From positions 248,001-312,000 of the forward strand of contig VZSE01014414.1 in the NCBI GenBank assembly GCA_013398275.1: a stretch of DNA of 64,000 bases, in the 5' to 3' direction. The notes under the pieces are model-generated. The model was not told where the DNA came from. It made no database searches and saw only the letters and a list, made by a program, of their open reading frames with translations. Of the stretch, positions 11,434-23,262 are shown piece by piece. Numbering within the stretch: the first letter of the stretch is position 1; every line of letters begins with the position of its first letter. Made by a program: the position numbers and the translations under genes. This stretch comes from Promerops cafer. Lineage: Eukaryota; Chordata; Aves; Passeriformes; Nectariniidae.

Positions 11434-14400
11434 GAGATGCAGATGTTCAAATTTGGAATGCAAGTGCCAGCCCATGAATTTGATGGGTGCTCAGCATCCA
11501 CTGCAGTTTAGGGTTTTTATCCTGAGAGAAACAGGTCCTTCCAGAACACATTCAACTCAGACAATCAGAGACATGAAAATCGGGTCAGATGAATCATGTC
11601 TTAAAAATGATCATATTTTTCTTAAATCGTAAGTGGGGAAAGAGTGACTAACACCTACAGAGATGATATTAAGTGAGATGAATGTTACCCCCAATGTCTC
11701 TGAAAATGAAGCCATTTTAGCTGATGAGACACTTTGTCTGTCCCCTTCAGACAAAAGGGACAATATGGGACTGTCTGAAAAATATGAAGCCCTTGGGATT
11801 TACAAAATATAGAGTCACAGCATTACTGTCTTGTGTGTATGTGTGTCCAGCTATTGAGATGTGTCCTCTGGATTTCTAGTTCTATGCTCTTCAGCATGCT
11901 GTCTTGATGCTCGTTTTTTAATGAAAAATGCCCCCCTTTTTTTTTTTAATTAAAAAGAGATTTTTTACTAGCTTTGGGAGGGAGGGAAGACAGGCTCCAG
12001 AGCTGCACTGACCTGAGGACTTCTGTTCATCCAGAATTCTTGGTGTGGCAGAAAACAAACCATCTGGGGCTGCTGAGGACTCTTGAATAGTGAAATTCAT
12101 GGGCAACCACAACTCCTGCTCACTAATTGTGGCACTTCTGCAAGGTCCGTGATGGATGTGAGAGTAATTTGGGGTTTTTAATTGCTTTAAGACAAAATTT
12201 CGTGATCAAGAAAATGCCATTTGTGTTCTGTGATGCAGCCTTTGCTAACAGAACAATAACAGAAATCATCATTACACTACTACATAAATCTTTCCATGGC
12301 CTTCAGCTGATGTTATTTATTGTTGCTGTCCTGTCTCCCCACCTGATAGCACAATTTCCTGGGACTGGAAATAGTGGCAGTGTGACAAAATGTTAAAATA
12401 TAGAGTTATTTCTCTGCAATGAAGAATTACAAACTCTAGGATCTTATTTGTCTGAAAAAAAAGGTAGGTGAGGGGGCATCTGATACAAATGAATTCAGGA
12501 TCTTGTATCTAATTTTCCTAACACTAAACCCCAGGGGAACATCAAATAACATTGCTGTCTGATTAGTTCAGAAAAAACGGGACATATTTCTTGTAGCAGG
12601 GTGAAGTACAGCTCTGATACACTTTGCCAAAAGACAAGGGGGTGAGAACACCTAGAAGGTTTCAAAAAGTGATAGAACATATTCTGGGAAGGAAACATAA
12701 TTAAGGAATTAACATCTTGGTAGCTGCTGAAGACTCAGAGCTGCTTGATGTCAGGATATTCTTGGTCTTCTTTATACATTTTCTGTTGGGCATTGCTGGA
12801 GGCAGAGCTTGGCTAAGCAGATCTTTACTCTGATCTCAGCTTCATGCTGCCCCATCTCATATGGCCTGGGCACTCTGAAGGAGCCTTCTTAAGCCACAGT
12901 GTCCACCAAATGCTTTACCTTGACCTGGAGCAGAAGGAAAAAATCCAGATTTCTTCAGGAAACTTGATGATTTGTGTAGTCTGGGTGAGATGTTTGTCAA
13001 CAAAATACTCATATGTGTTATTAGCTTTAAGTCCACAGGGCACGGAGAAGGAGAATTTGTGAGACTCCGACGAGGATTTAAGGCTGAGCATGTTTGAAGA
13101 ACAAAACCCCCTATTTTCCTGTGTGTTTTATATCCTCTTTAGAAAGAGAAAGAAACCCTTTTGGCACTGCTATCTACAGGGCACCACGGTGAGGCTGGGA
13201 GTCCAAACGTCCACGGTGTGCAGAGGGTCCCCAAAGTGAGGTGTGTCAGGGTCCCCACTCACCAGCCCTGTCTATCCTTGTGTCTCCAGACTGCCCCACA
13301 CAAGGAAGCTGGTGACACCTGGTGTCACCCTCCTGCAGCAAAAAGCAGCTGCACCTTCATGGACATTGAAAGGGACAAGGACAATTCTGTCTCTGTCTAA
13401 GAATATCTGTGTTGGGGTTGCCTGCTTGGCCATGAGCAAGCACTGGAGAGGCCAATTTTGTTTTGTTGAGGGAGGCTCTCAGTAATTCTCACACCTGTGA
13501 TCTGGATCAAGTGTGGAGCAGGACAGATGGAGAGTGTCACATCTCACTGTGACATCCTGACCCACGGGTCTGTGACCAGAAACACTGGATTTTTCTGATT
13601 GTGCCATAGGAGACAGGTGAGGGCAGTGCAGACAGGACCCCCTTTCATGGCACCATGGGCATAAGAAATCCAGATGTCACCTTCTCAGGGGCTGTCTGAC
13701 ACCATCCTCCTTCACTACCACAAGAACTTTCAGCCTGGGGGTTTAAACCCTCACAGAGCCTTGACAAATTCAGCCCTCAAGGTGAAATCACAGAGCAAGT
13801 CAACACGCAGCTGCTGCAGAGCTGATTTGGTTTTCAGCATGAAGAGCAGCATGAAAAAAATGCAGATGTCTCTGGCTTGTGATTTCTTCTTTTCCCATTC
13901 CCAGCCTTTTCTCTCAAAAATGTTTAAATTATTCCCACGTACAAGGAAAGCCCAGGGAGCAGAAATGTTTCTGACCAGGCAGCTAAGTGAAATGTTGAAG
14001 GTTTGAGAAACAAAACTTTCTGGTCCAGCAGGTGATCTAACAGCATCTCTCACAGAGAGACAAACTGGGGGGAATTCAACTTCTTCAGTCTCTTTCTGAC
14101 AGAAATGTGGTTGAGAGCACAGAGTGCCTGTCAGAGCACATATCTGCTTCCAGCCCACCCTGATAACATCTGGGACCACCAACAAGGTGGAACTGAGCTT
14201 TACACCAGGACAGCAGCCTCAGAGGTGCTACCAAGCAGCCCTGCAGGTGTTCACAGTTGGGGGCAGAGAACACAAGCACTTTGAATTTTCTGCTGTGATT
14301 ACACTCACTCTCCATGACTAAATAGCTCATGGACATGAGGAGAGCTGAGGCATTTCAGAGCAAAAATGTGATGCAGGAAGGAAATGAAGGTAGCAGAGGG

Positions 14401-15072
14401 TAGGCAAGAAACTTTTGGAGAATGAGGTTTACAGACTATTGGAGAGTAAATGGGGCTGACTGTGGAAGAGAGAATGTGAGGCCAATGACACCAAACTGCA
14501 AGAAATCAGACTTCTTTATTCAGAATAATTCTTCCTGAAGAGATCATGATTGCTGTTTTGTTATATCTCACATTTGCCTAGAAATACAGGAACAAAGAAC
14601 CCATGGGATGAATTTTCTCATGGTATTTTCTTTTCCTACCTACAGGATAACACTTGTCTTCATCCCTTGCAATACAATCCTTTGTTGATGTACGAGACAA
14701 TTGCCATGTTTTGGTTTCAAAACGTGCTAGAAAGTGCTCTAAGTGTGTTTGGAATCCTCTGTCCTCAACAAATGAGATGTGACAACCTTGCAAGTGTGCA
14801 TGGCAGCCTGATGGAAGGGACATCAACCAACCTAGCACTGAGTCTGGTGGCTTTCATCCCACTGCTTCCAGGAAAGGCTCCCAGCTCAGGCTCCCTGGAA
14901 TCACCATCCCCATAGGCAGGGGTGCCCAGCAGAGGAGCATCACAGGGGAGCAACCACAGCTGAAGCAGAGCTGGAGATGTGGTGCAAGAGGAGGAGGAGA
15001 CAGGCTGTGACAATGAGACTCCATAAACTCAGTGGAGAAACATTTTTGGGAGCTAATTAGCCTTTCAGTACT
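11434..15072. other. Non-coding, no gene seen
   Basis: 3.6 kb of unique sequence with short T-runs (about 11,938-11,950). The frames of up to 144 codons (13,751-14,185, minus) show no domain. I see no RNA gene or transposon. Confidence 0.55.
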
Positions 15073-15380
15073 TCAAGCAGGCTTACAAGAAGGCAGGAGA
15101 GGGACTTTTCACAGCGGCATGTGGTGGCTGCACAAGAGGGAATGGCTTTAAACTGAAGAAGAGTAGATTTAGATTAGATATGAGGAAGAAGTTCTTTGCT
15201 AAGTGGGTGGAGAGCCCCTGGCACAGAGAAGCTGTGGCTGCCACACCCCTGGATGTGTTCAAGGCCAGGCTGGATGGGGCTTGGAGCAACCTGGGACAGT
15301 GGAAGGTGTCCTTGCCATGGAAGGAGATGATTTTTAAGGTCGCTTCCAACCCAAACCGTTCCATGATTCTGTGATTCTGC
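15073..15380 (+). mobile_element. CR1 LINE, 5'-truncated 3' end
   Basis: About 310 bp of the CR1 3' end. It starts in the ORF2 C-terminal coding part: MRKKFFAKWVE at 15,180, then VFKARLDGAWSNLGQWK. The coding frame is already broken by a small deletion in the conserved HWNRLPREV region, where the copy reads PWHREAV. It ends with the CCTTCCAACC-type block and ATGATTCTGTGATTCTG octamers at about 15,361-15,380. Confidence 0.93.
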
Positions 15381-18300
15381 AAATTAGCACTTCTTTGACC
15401 ACAGAGTGATCTACAGGTGACTGGGCTTGTTTAGCCTGTCCTGGTCATCTGAGAGAAGTTAGACAGCAGCAGCCATGGTTGAAAACTGGGTAGTGCAACC
15501 CTTCCTCCTCTCACACTAATTAGCACGGCTGTTGGGACAAGCTGTTTAATTACTGCTGGAATGCTGCTGCTTCTACTCCTGGGCCATGGTTTTTCTCCTG
15601 TTCAACTAGAGGAATCCAAAAGCCACCCCTTGTCAAGCCCTGGCTGAGCAATATTAACACAGCATCTGCCAGGCTGTTTTGAATAGCTGCTAAACATCTA
15701 CACTGCTTTAAGCAGGAAGAAAAGGCTTTTCAAGTGCTGCATACATTACCCATAGCAGTGGGGAAGGATGTTAATAATTCATTCATGCTCTCAGACTCTG
15801 GAGTGTGCTAGATCTTTCAACTCACAACAATAGACATCACCCTGCAGGCTGTCATGTCCCGCTTTTAACAAAGGGAAAGAAAAGAGAGGCGATAAAAAGG
15901 AGGAAGATTTCCTGGGTGGAAAATCTGAAGCCTGATGAAGAGTTAAAGCCTGTTAAATGTCTACTTGAGCCAGCCATTGAGCAATAAAGCCTATTTGCAA
16001 CCAGTTGCTGGAAGACAGAGCTGCATGTGCAGGTAAAAGCATTTGTTGGGAAGATGCTGGCATTGCTTTCCATTGGTTGTGGAATACATCAACCCCCTGG
16101 GATGCCCGTTCAGCAAGTTTTTCTTATTCAAACCAGAGCAGAGAGAGAAGAGGAAGGAATCACCCTGAGAAAACATAGGCGTGGAATTATTTTCATGTGA
16201 CTGGACCATCCCTTGAGTACCTGATTTGCCTTCAGGTCTACCCTACCCCCACAGGATGTCCCCAGTGGATGTGATGGAGTCCCATACGTGTATTTCCAGC
16301 TCCAACAGAAATAAAGGCAACCAGAAGTGACAAGAGGACTTGTTTAGGATGAAGTAGGTAGGAAAGCAGCCACTGCTGAGGGCACAGCCAGGACTTTTGG
16401 GCTCGTGACCATTGCTTAAGTGGGGCCACCCACAGTAACAATCATCATGCCCATGACAAGGAGAGAAGCCACCCGTTTCTTTAGGATTCATCCTGGGTCT
16501 GTATTTCTGCTATCATGTCCTCCTTGTACTTCCCTGAGTGGAAGAGCCTGTCCTGTCCTTGCTCCTTCACTTCCAAGGTGGTAAAATCTTGCCTGTCATG
16601 TTGAGAAACCCCACACCAGTCTGAGAGTGAAGGAGAGTCCTAGTCATGGGGGAATTACATTTTAAAAGAGAAAGATTTAGGTCCTTTATGTGGTGGGTAC
16701 TAAACTACACCCAAAAGCAACAGGAAGGTCCTTCCAGTAAAGAATGGACCATGTGAGTGAACAAGAGGAGGCAGAACCAGTGTTTTCTTCCTGGGGAGGC
16801 AGGAAATAAATAAATAGAACTTAATCCTTCTGAAATCCAACCAGCCTTCTTATTTCTGTAACCATGTCAACAATTTCGAGCCATTTAACAAATTCCTCAT
16901 GTGACTTCCCTCATTCTGATTCAGAATTATCCCAAATTGGTTGACAAATGGAGGAGAGGGCTCAAGTCCCACCACATCTAATGTCTTGATGAAAAATCTG
17001 GTTTTCATGACATATGCTGGCTTGTTGAATTCAGTATTTTACTCCCTAGAGTTCACTTACTGCTATTTTCCATGGAAAACTCCCTATGGACATTTTTGTG
17101 TACTTGGGAGGAGAAAAGCAATACTTTAATTCTTCCCTTGCACAAGTCTGCACATCAACCACAGAACAGTTTTCCTTCAGGATGGGTTCCCTCAAAGCAG
17201 AGTTTCAGTTTGAGCACAGCTGCATGAAAGAACAAATTGGAGATTCCAGGCTTGCTTCACCCAGTTGCATTCAAAGTTCAATGCAGGCAGGTACTGCTGG
17301 AAGGATATATTGACCCTTGTCAGCCAGCTCCACCAAACCCCCTAAAAAAAACCAGGGCAAAGATCTTCTGAGGTAGAGGCAATCCCTGTGCCTCTCTGAG
17401 CTCAAAGCAGTGTCACTTGATCTTCTGAGGACATTCTAGGGACCAAGTGTTGTAGCCAGTGTGAGGAGCTGACTTGCCCTTTCACTGCCCTCAACTGTGG
17501 GGGCCTCATTCAAGGCTTTTCACAGTTCATCCTCACCCCTCAGCTTGGGCATGGAGGTCACAGAGCCTGGGTGAGCCCTTGGAGGAGATAGACAGGCACT
17601 GCCCTGCCTTCCCTTGGTCCCTGCACTCACCCCTCTCCTTCCTGTCACCCTCGGCAGAAGTGCCAGTAGGATGTGACAGGATTGCAAAGTCTTGGCACAG
17701 AACTCCTGATTTCTTTTTTCCTTCCCTCTGCAGGGACCTGGAGCCAAGAAAGTGTCAGCTCCATAGCTCTGCCCCAGCAGAGCCCTGCAAACTCCCTCAG
17801 CCAAAGCAGCTGAATAGGAAACGGGATGGAGCTGGAAACTTGTCCTTGTCAGCTGGGTTCTCCATCCAGCAACTCATAAAAAACCCTACATGAAAGCAGC
17901 CAGAGCCATTACAGCTCAGTCCTATCTGAGAAATGGCATTTAATCCCCACACTGTTTATTTAACTCTACACGACAGTTGTGTAATGCCATGCTGTTCTGT
18001 CCTGATCTTATTCCACAGGGAAGCTTTTCAGCTCAGGAAATTCATGGATCAAACTGCCAGGTCTCGGTGTTTTGCAGAGCTCTGCCATGTAAATGATTAT
18101 TCTACAAAAGAAATCCCTCTAACCCACAAATTTTGACACTAAAATAAAAGTGCAAGTTCAGTTTTATTCTCATTTTAGATGCATTTGTGATGAAACACTT
18201 GAATTTATCCCAACCACACAGGAACAAACAGTAAAACCCAGGTTCTCAGGTTTACTGGTTTTGGGTTTTTTACCTGTCATCATTTTTAAGGATGTTTTAG

Positions 18301-18617
18301 GACTGTTGAACCCTTAGGTTGTGCTTTTCTTCTCCACGATTACACCTGCATGACTGGATTTCATATTGAAATCACTCAGCTGAAACCAAGGGGGGTAGCA
18401 CATCTGAGAAAAAGATTTGGTCTCATGCTCCTCAAACAGGAGCTTTATAATTAACTCTTCAAAACCTGCTCACCTTCCAAAGCTGAAACCATGCAGAAGG
18501 GAGGTGTCTTGAATAAAATAAATTTCCCCCATGTTTGGGAAACAATAAGGAGCAAAGAAATTTGTTTTGCATAGTGTCATGCAACTTTTTTGTGCGTATG
18601 TGTGTTTATCCTGAGAA
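15381..18617. other. Non-coding, no gene seen
   Basis: Unique sequence. Frames reach 139 codons (17,474-17,893, plus) without recognisable features. I see no repeats beyond short homopolymers. Confidence 0.55.
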
Positions 18618-18850
18618 ACATAGAATGGTTTGGGTTGGAAATTACTTTAAAGCTCACCCAGTTCCACCCCCTGCCAGGGGCAGGGACACCTTCCACTATC
18701 CCAGGTTGCTCCAAGCCCTGTCCAGCCTGGCCTTGGACACTCCCAGGGATGGGACAGCCACAGCTGCTCTGGGCACCCTGTGCCAGGGCCTCACCAACCT
18801 CACAGGGAAGAATTTCTTCCTAATTTCTAATCTAAATCTCTCCTCTTTTA
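18618..18850 (-). mobile_element. CR1 LINE, 3' end, minus strand
   Basis: Reverse-complement CR1. The plus strand reads CATAGAATGGTTTGGGTTGG, then the GTTCCACCCCCTGCC block, then CCAAGCCCTGTCCAGCCTGGCC, ending in AATTTCTTCCTAATTTCTAATC, which is the antisense of the ORF2 C-terminus. The element is truncated to roughly 230 bp. The plus-strand frames of 133 and 77 codons here are antisense shadows. Confidence 0.93.
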
Positions 18851-19325
18851 CTTCCCCCTATATCTGTCCATGTGAAAATTCACTCTCCCTATTTTTCATA
18901 AACCCCATTTCAGCACTGAAAGGATGCAGAAAATGAATAGATATCATAGATTTAATGAGGTCTAAAAGGGATTTTCACTGGCATAGTATTTTCGGACATC
19001 ATGTTATTTTCTTACTGCCAACCAGTGCTAAGAATATCATGCCAAATGATCACCATCAAAGCACTCACCCTAAATCCTGATCTGGGCTTAGGTAAGCAGG
19101 GAACTTCGTGCAAGAGTTCTCACAGTCAGAAATGAATTCACAGAATACTCAGTTTCCATTTAATTGTGTTGCAAGTAAATAATCACAGACAAATCTCAGG
19201 GCTGAGGGGCAGTGATGCTGTGAACTACCTGGTGAATTCTGTTTCAGTGGTTCCTGAAAATATGACTTGAGGTGTTTTTTCCAGCAGTGGAGAGGTGTGG
19301 CAGGCTTATCTTTTTTTTATTTCCT
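18851..19325. other. Non-coding, no gene seen
   Basis: Unique sequence between a CR1 copy and the LTR-like block. A T-run at about 19,311-19,322 abuts the LTR boundary. Nothing else is visible. Confidence 0.5.
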
Positions 19326-19861
19326 TGTTAGAGTCGGGATTAAAGATGAGAGATGGTATTTTTTGTTCGGACTCAGATGTTTATTAATTTTCATCTATGT
19401 TGCAGTCTCACAAGCTGTGAGTTCTAGCTAGCAAAGCAAAAAATGGCCTCTATCTTCTTCTTTACAAGGTCTTTTGAGCACAGACTATCTAGTTAAGAAG
19501 TGACACCTAAATTATTTCTATTTTCTCCTTAATAACTAAAAACTCGAAGTTTGCACTGCAGACTTTCTTGTCTAATTATAAACTGTTACTCAAAATCTAA
19601 GAAGAAGGAGAGAAAGAACAAGAACTAGCTAATACTCAAAAAGCTCCATCTTACTATATATATATCTATATATATAGTATTATTCTAAAACCATAAACCC
19701 TAAGTTTTCTACCTTGTGATATCACTCACTTCTATTTAAACTACACACCCATAATCCCAGTGCTGTCACTCAATTTTGGAAGCTTTCTTTACGGCCTCAG
19801 CTCAAATGCAGTGCTTTTCTGGGGGTCAGTGCCTTTCAGCACAGAACGCCTAAAACTCTCA
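19326..19861 (-). mobile_element. Probable AT-rich solo LTR, minus strand
   Basis: Read on the minus strand, the block starts TGAGAGTTTTAGGCG (19,861 downward) and ends CCCGACTCTAACA (19,326). The ends pair as TGAGAG / CTCTAACA, and TG...CA ends suit an LTR. Near its 3' end is an AATAAA poly(A) signal (plus-strand TTTATT at 19,380-19,385), and upstream a TATA-rich palindrome at 19,653-19,678, which would give a U3-R-U5 order. The sequence resembles passerine class II LTRs I have seen. The flanks do not give a clean duplication (TTTCCT left, GTGACC right), and neither a primer-binding site nor a polypurine tract is visible beside it. The boundaries and solo status are therefore tentative. Confidence 0.6.
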
Positions 19862-19942
19862 GTGACCAGGGGTCCAACATCGAGCCTTGGGTAGGTGATT
19901 TCTATGCTGTATCAGTCTCCTGATGGACACTGCTGCCCATTC

Positions 19943-20405
19943 CCGCAGGGAAAAAGCCCTCTGGACGACTCGAGGCTGCCGGTGGTGGCTCCAAAGCAGA
20001 GCACAATCCCGAACAGCCTTTCCTCGGCTCCCAGCCCTTTTCCCCCCGCTGCACACACGGAGCAACCAACGGCATCGTAACACACGGATACAGCAGGCGG
20101 ATGTGGGAGAACAAGCGCCCGGATGCACTGGCAGAAATCTGGATCAACTCGAGGATGTCAGCGGCGCGAATCAGGGGTAAATACACAGCAGGCACTCCAG
20201 GCCAGCCGTTCCCCCAGGGCTGGGCGTCTTGGGAGACAAGCGCAGGGCTCTGGCATCCTGGCGTGTGTCTTTTTGCGGATGCACGCAGGAGGGCAGCAGA
20301 CATTTACTCAGCGTTTGGCGCCGCGGTCCCTCCCCTGACACAAGTAGATGCTGCTGGGGTAGTGCGAACTGTCCGTCAGCAAGAGCGGATGGATGCCGGC
20401 TAAAA
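19943..20405. promoter_or_regulatory. CpG island beside the LTR
   Basis: About 460 bp contain roughly 30 CpG dinucleotides by hand count, in a window otherwise largely depleted of CpG. Dense runs include GCGGCGCG near 20,161 and GGCGCCGCGG near 20,318. GC content is clearly higher than in the flanks. A plus-strand TATAAAA lies at about 20,411-20,417, just past the island. Several frames of 85-133 codons overlap on both strands, as expected where stop codons are rare; none is recognisable. The simplest reading is an unmethylated promoter-type CpG island, for a non-coding transcript or an unannotated first exon. A young CpG-rich repeat is the alternative. Confidence 0.6.
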
Positions 20406-21209
20406 AACCCTATAAAAAAAAAACCCAAAGTTGCTGTACTTAGACACAGCGCACATTTCACTGTTAGGACACTGTTAGTCGTTTTTTTTCCTGCTGTTGG
20501 GCTAAATTCACCCGCCACCAGATTATCTCAGGATATTCCTTTCTTCTCTCTAGTTCATTTTATTGGGTGTTTGCTATTTTTTGTGTAAGTTATTGCCGTG
20601 GTTTTCATTCTCCAGGAAAAACACACTTCTATTTTTCCCATTGAGATGCTGACACAGGAACCTCAAGCACTTCTCTCCCCTTGTTTCTTGATGGACAATG
20701 AACTGGGGATGGGGGGACAGGGGAGTGTGTAAGAAACACACTCCAATTCCATCTAATGAAGCTTGTCAATGAAAATGAAAACCATTATTTAGGTTTGGGG
20801 AACAGAAGTCTGAAAGAGAGTGTTTCTCAGCAACGTTTCTATTTTTTGTGAGTGGGCATAATTAAAGCAATTGTCTTTAGCCTGCAAAAATACTCACTGC
20901 CTTCTTCCTGCTCCCAGCTCCATTCATTCCTTTGAATTTGGCTTCTTGATAACTTTGTCCATGATCCAGCACAAACAATTCTGCACACTGACATTGATGC
21001 CAACTGAGATTGAAGCCTTTCAGGCAGAGCAGTGTATTTTGCCTAAGTATTTGCTCAGGCTGATCCTAATTAAAGTACTAATTGCCATGTGGTTGGGTTC
21101 TCTTCAGCTGCCTGAAAGGAGTTGAGATGGGTGCCCAAGCTGAGCTGAGCTCCCCTCCACATTCTTGGTGACTGCAAGAGGTATCAGTGATGTCTCAACC
21201 TTCCCATTT
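20406..21209. other. Non-coding, no gene seen
   Basis: Unique sequence after the CpG island. A TATAAAA followed by an A-run lies at about 20,411-20,426. No exon with convincing coding character is visible. Confidence 0.5.
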
Positions 21210-21635
21210 CACAGAATCATAGAATCATTGAGGTTGGAAAAGACATCTAATATCCTCGAGTCCCACCATTCCCCCAGCACTGCCAAACCCACCACTAAAC
21301 CATATCTCTAAGCACCACATCTGCATGACTTATTCAAATCCCTCCAGGGATGATGACTCCACCGTTTCCCTGAACAGCCAGTTCCAATGCTTGGAAACCT
21401 TTTCTGTGAAGAATTTTTTCTTAATTTCCCATCTCAACCTCCCTGGCACAACCTGAGGCCCTTTCCTCTTGTCCTCACTTTCTGTCTGGGAGCAGATCAT
21501 GACCCCACCCCGGCTGTCCCCTCCTGCCAGGGAGTTGTGTAGAGCCAGAAGGTCCCTCCTTAGCCTCCTTTTCTCCAGCCTGAGCCCCCCCAGCTCCCTC
21601 AGCTGCTCCTGGTGCTCCAGACCCTTCAGCAATCT
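21210..21635 (-). mobile_element. CR1 LINE, ~425 bp 3' portion, minus strand
   Basis: The plus strand opens with CACAGAATCATAGAATCATT (inverted tail octamers) followed by GAGGTTGGAAAAGACATCTAA, the hallmark CR1 3' end. It continues through the CCCAGCACTGCCAAACCC block and the antisense of the ORF2 C-terminus to CCAGCCTGAGCCCCCCCAGC and CTGGTGCTCCAGACCC. The minus-strand frame at 21,330-21,671 (113 codons) retains readable ORF2 C-terminal sequence, including LRELGGLRLEKRRLRRDL and KKFFTEKVSKHWNWLF, so this is one of the better-preserved copies. Confidence 0.95.
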
Positions 21636-22951
21636 AAGAGTAGGATGAATTCTGAGGAAAACCCCCCACATTTTCTTTCCATGTAACTTTATTTATGAGT
21701 CTGTCGGTCCTGGTATATCTGAGTGTGCAAAGCACACTCACAAAGAGGGCAGTGATCTCTTGGGTAGTTTGCACTGCCCTCTGACAATAGCTGTTTTCCC
21801 CAGCAGCAGAGAGGGATTTTCAGAAATAATATCCTCAGGTAGGATATTATTGAAATTCCATAGGGTGCTTTGTCCCCAAAAGCCAAATTTTACAAGATTT
21901 TTGAGCACTGAAACTAATGAGATTTAGGAACCTACATGCTTGAAAAGAAAAACCCAACAGAGCTGATCCTTCTGCCCATGATCCTGTTGGCAAATGAGTG
22001 ACAGGAGCTGAACAGAGATCTGTCAACTGGTGTAATCAACTAAGAATAACCATTCATGCTGTGAGATCCCACAGCCTGACACACACACAGCAATCCCAGC
22101 ACAAACATCAAAAATCACAGTGGGAGAGTGACTGGAAGTGTTTGAAACAGCAACACTGCCTGTTGCTGTAATCTCCACCATGATAATTTCTCTGGGGACT
22201 GGGATTATGAGAGATGCTCTGTGGGATGAGGCTGGTTTGTGTCACAGGACTCCACTAAGACAAAGCACACAACGAGGAGAAGCCTGACCAAGTAAAACCC
22301 AGACATCGTCCAGCTGTGGTTTCATGGCAGTAAATGCGATGGGGGATTTTGCTTTATCTCCAAGTTTTATCCTGTCTTCTGCCACGGAATTGCAGCCCAA
22401 GCCATGAATGCTGATTTGAGGACTTCACCTCCTGAAACAGAAATGTGGATGTTGGGTGTGCCAGCAGCATGGGAACCGTCTCAGTGTGTTAAAATAAAAT
22501 CCCTGGCACGGTTTGCTCTGGTGGCTGTATTGGGAATACGGTGTTAATTGCTGGACCAGGCTTTGGGCAACTAATGAATAAAGAATCTCAGTGGATTGGG
22601 GTCTTAATTACCTGATTTCCTTTAACCTGATTTCGTCTAACCCAGCAGGTCAGTGGGACTAATCCCAGAACAAGACACTATGCTATGTGATATCTTCAAA
22701 CAGGTCCAAAGGTTTCCAGAGATGAGGAAGGAAGTGGGGAAAGGTGCTCGTCTCAGTGCAAATTAGACACCTCTGACTAATATGATGATATAGAAATAAC
22801 ATTTTGTTAGCTACTTAGCAGCCTGAGAACCCAAAGATACCCCAGATCTTGTTCCTTCCAAATACTTTCATGCCCAGACTTCTGTTCATGCTCTCAGTCA
22901 AGCTAAAAAAGCATCAAGCTCAACAGTTTCTCATTTGTCTCAGCTGGAAAT
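21636..22951. other. Non-coding, no gene seen
   Basis: Unique sequence. The part at 22,490-22,680 clusters TAATTG, TAATGA, TAATTA and TAATCC cores with a few CpGs and might be regulatory. No gene or repeat is evident. Confidence 0.5.
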
Positions 22952-23177
22952 TAAAAAAAAAAAAACAAAAAACAAACCAAACAAAAAAAAAACAAAACAA
23001 AACAAAAACCCATGGAAAAAAAAAAAAAAGCCAAAAGCAAAACAAACCAAACAAAAAACCAACCTAAAACCCACATACAAACAAAAAGCCGACCCAAACC
23101 AAAACACAAAACCAAACCAACACAAAAAAAAAAAAAAAGAAACCAACCAAAAAAACCAAAACCACCAAAACCAAAAG
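22952..23177 (+). repeat. A-rich / (AAAC)n low-complexity tract
   Basis: 226 bp composed almost wholly of A with C spacers (AAAAC, AACC, AAACC units) on the plus strand. The apparent lysine/asparagine-rich frames on the plus strand and phenylalanine-rich frames on the minus strand are artefacts of this composition. It joins directly to the 3' tail of a minus-strand CR1 fragment at 23,178-23,181. Confidence 0.92.
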
Positions 23178-23262
23178 CTTCATAGACCCATTGAATCATT
23201 AAGGTTGGAAAAGACCTCCAAGATCAAGTCTAACCTTCATCATCTTTCATTATCAAGTCCAA
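23178..23262 (-). mobile_element. Short CR1 3' fragment, minus strand
   Basis: The plus strand reads CATAGACCCATTGAATCATT followed by AAGGTTGGAAAAGACCTCC and AAGATCAAGTC, the last 80 bp or so of a CR1. It is severely truncated. Its tail lies against the A-rich tract, so the simple repeat probably grew at the CR1 tail or was the insertion target. Confidence 0.85.

Noticed and set aside
19280..19330. Search for a retroviral primer-binding site or internal region next to the AT-rich LTR
   Set aside because: Neither a tRNA-complementary sequence after the LTR 3' end nor a polypurine tract before its 5' end is visible, so no provirus body is called.
20101..20403. 100-codon plus-strand frame in the CpG island (and overlapping minus frames up to 133 codons)
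   Set aside because: Several frames on both strands are open at once, which reflects few stop codons in GC-rich DNA. No family recognised.
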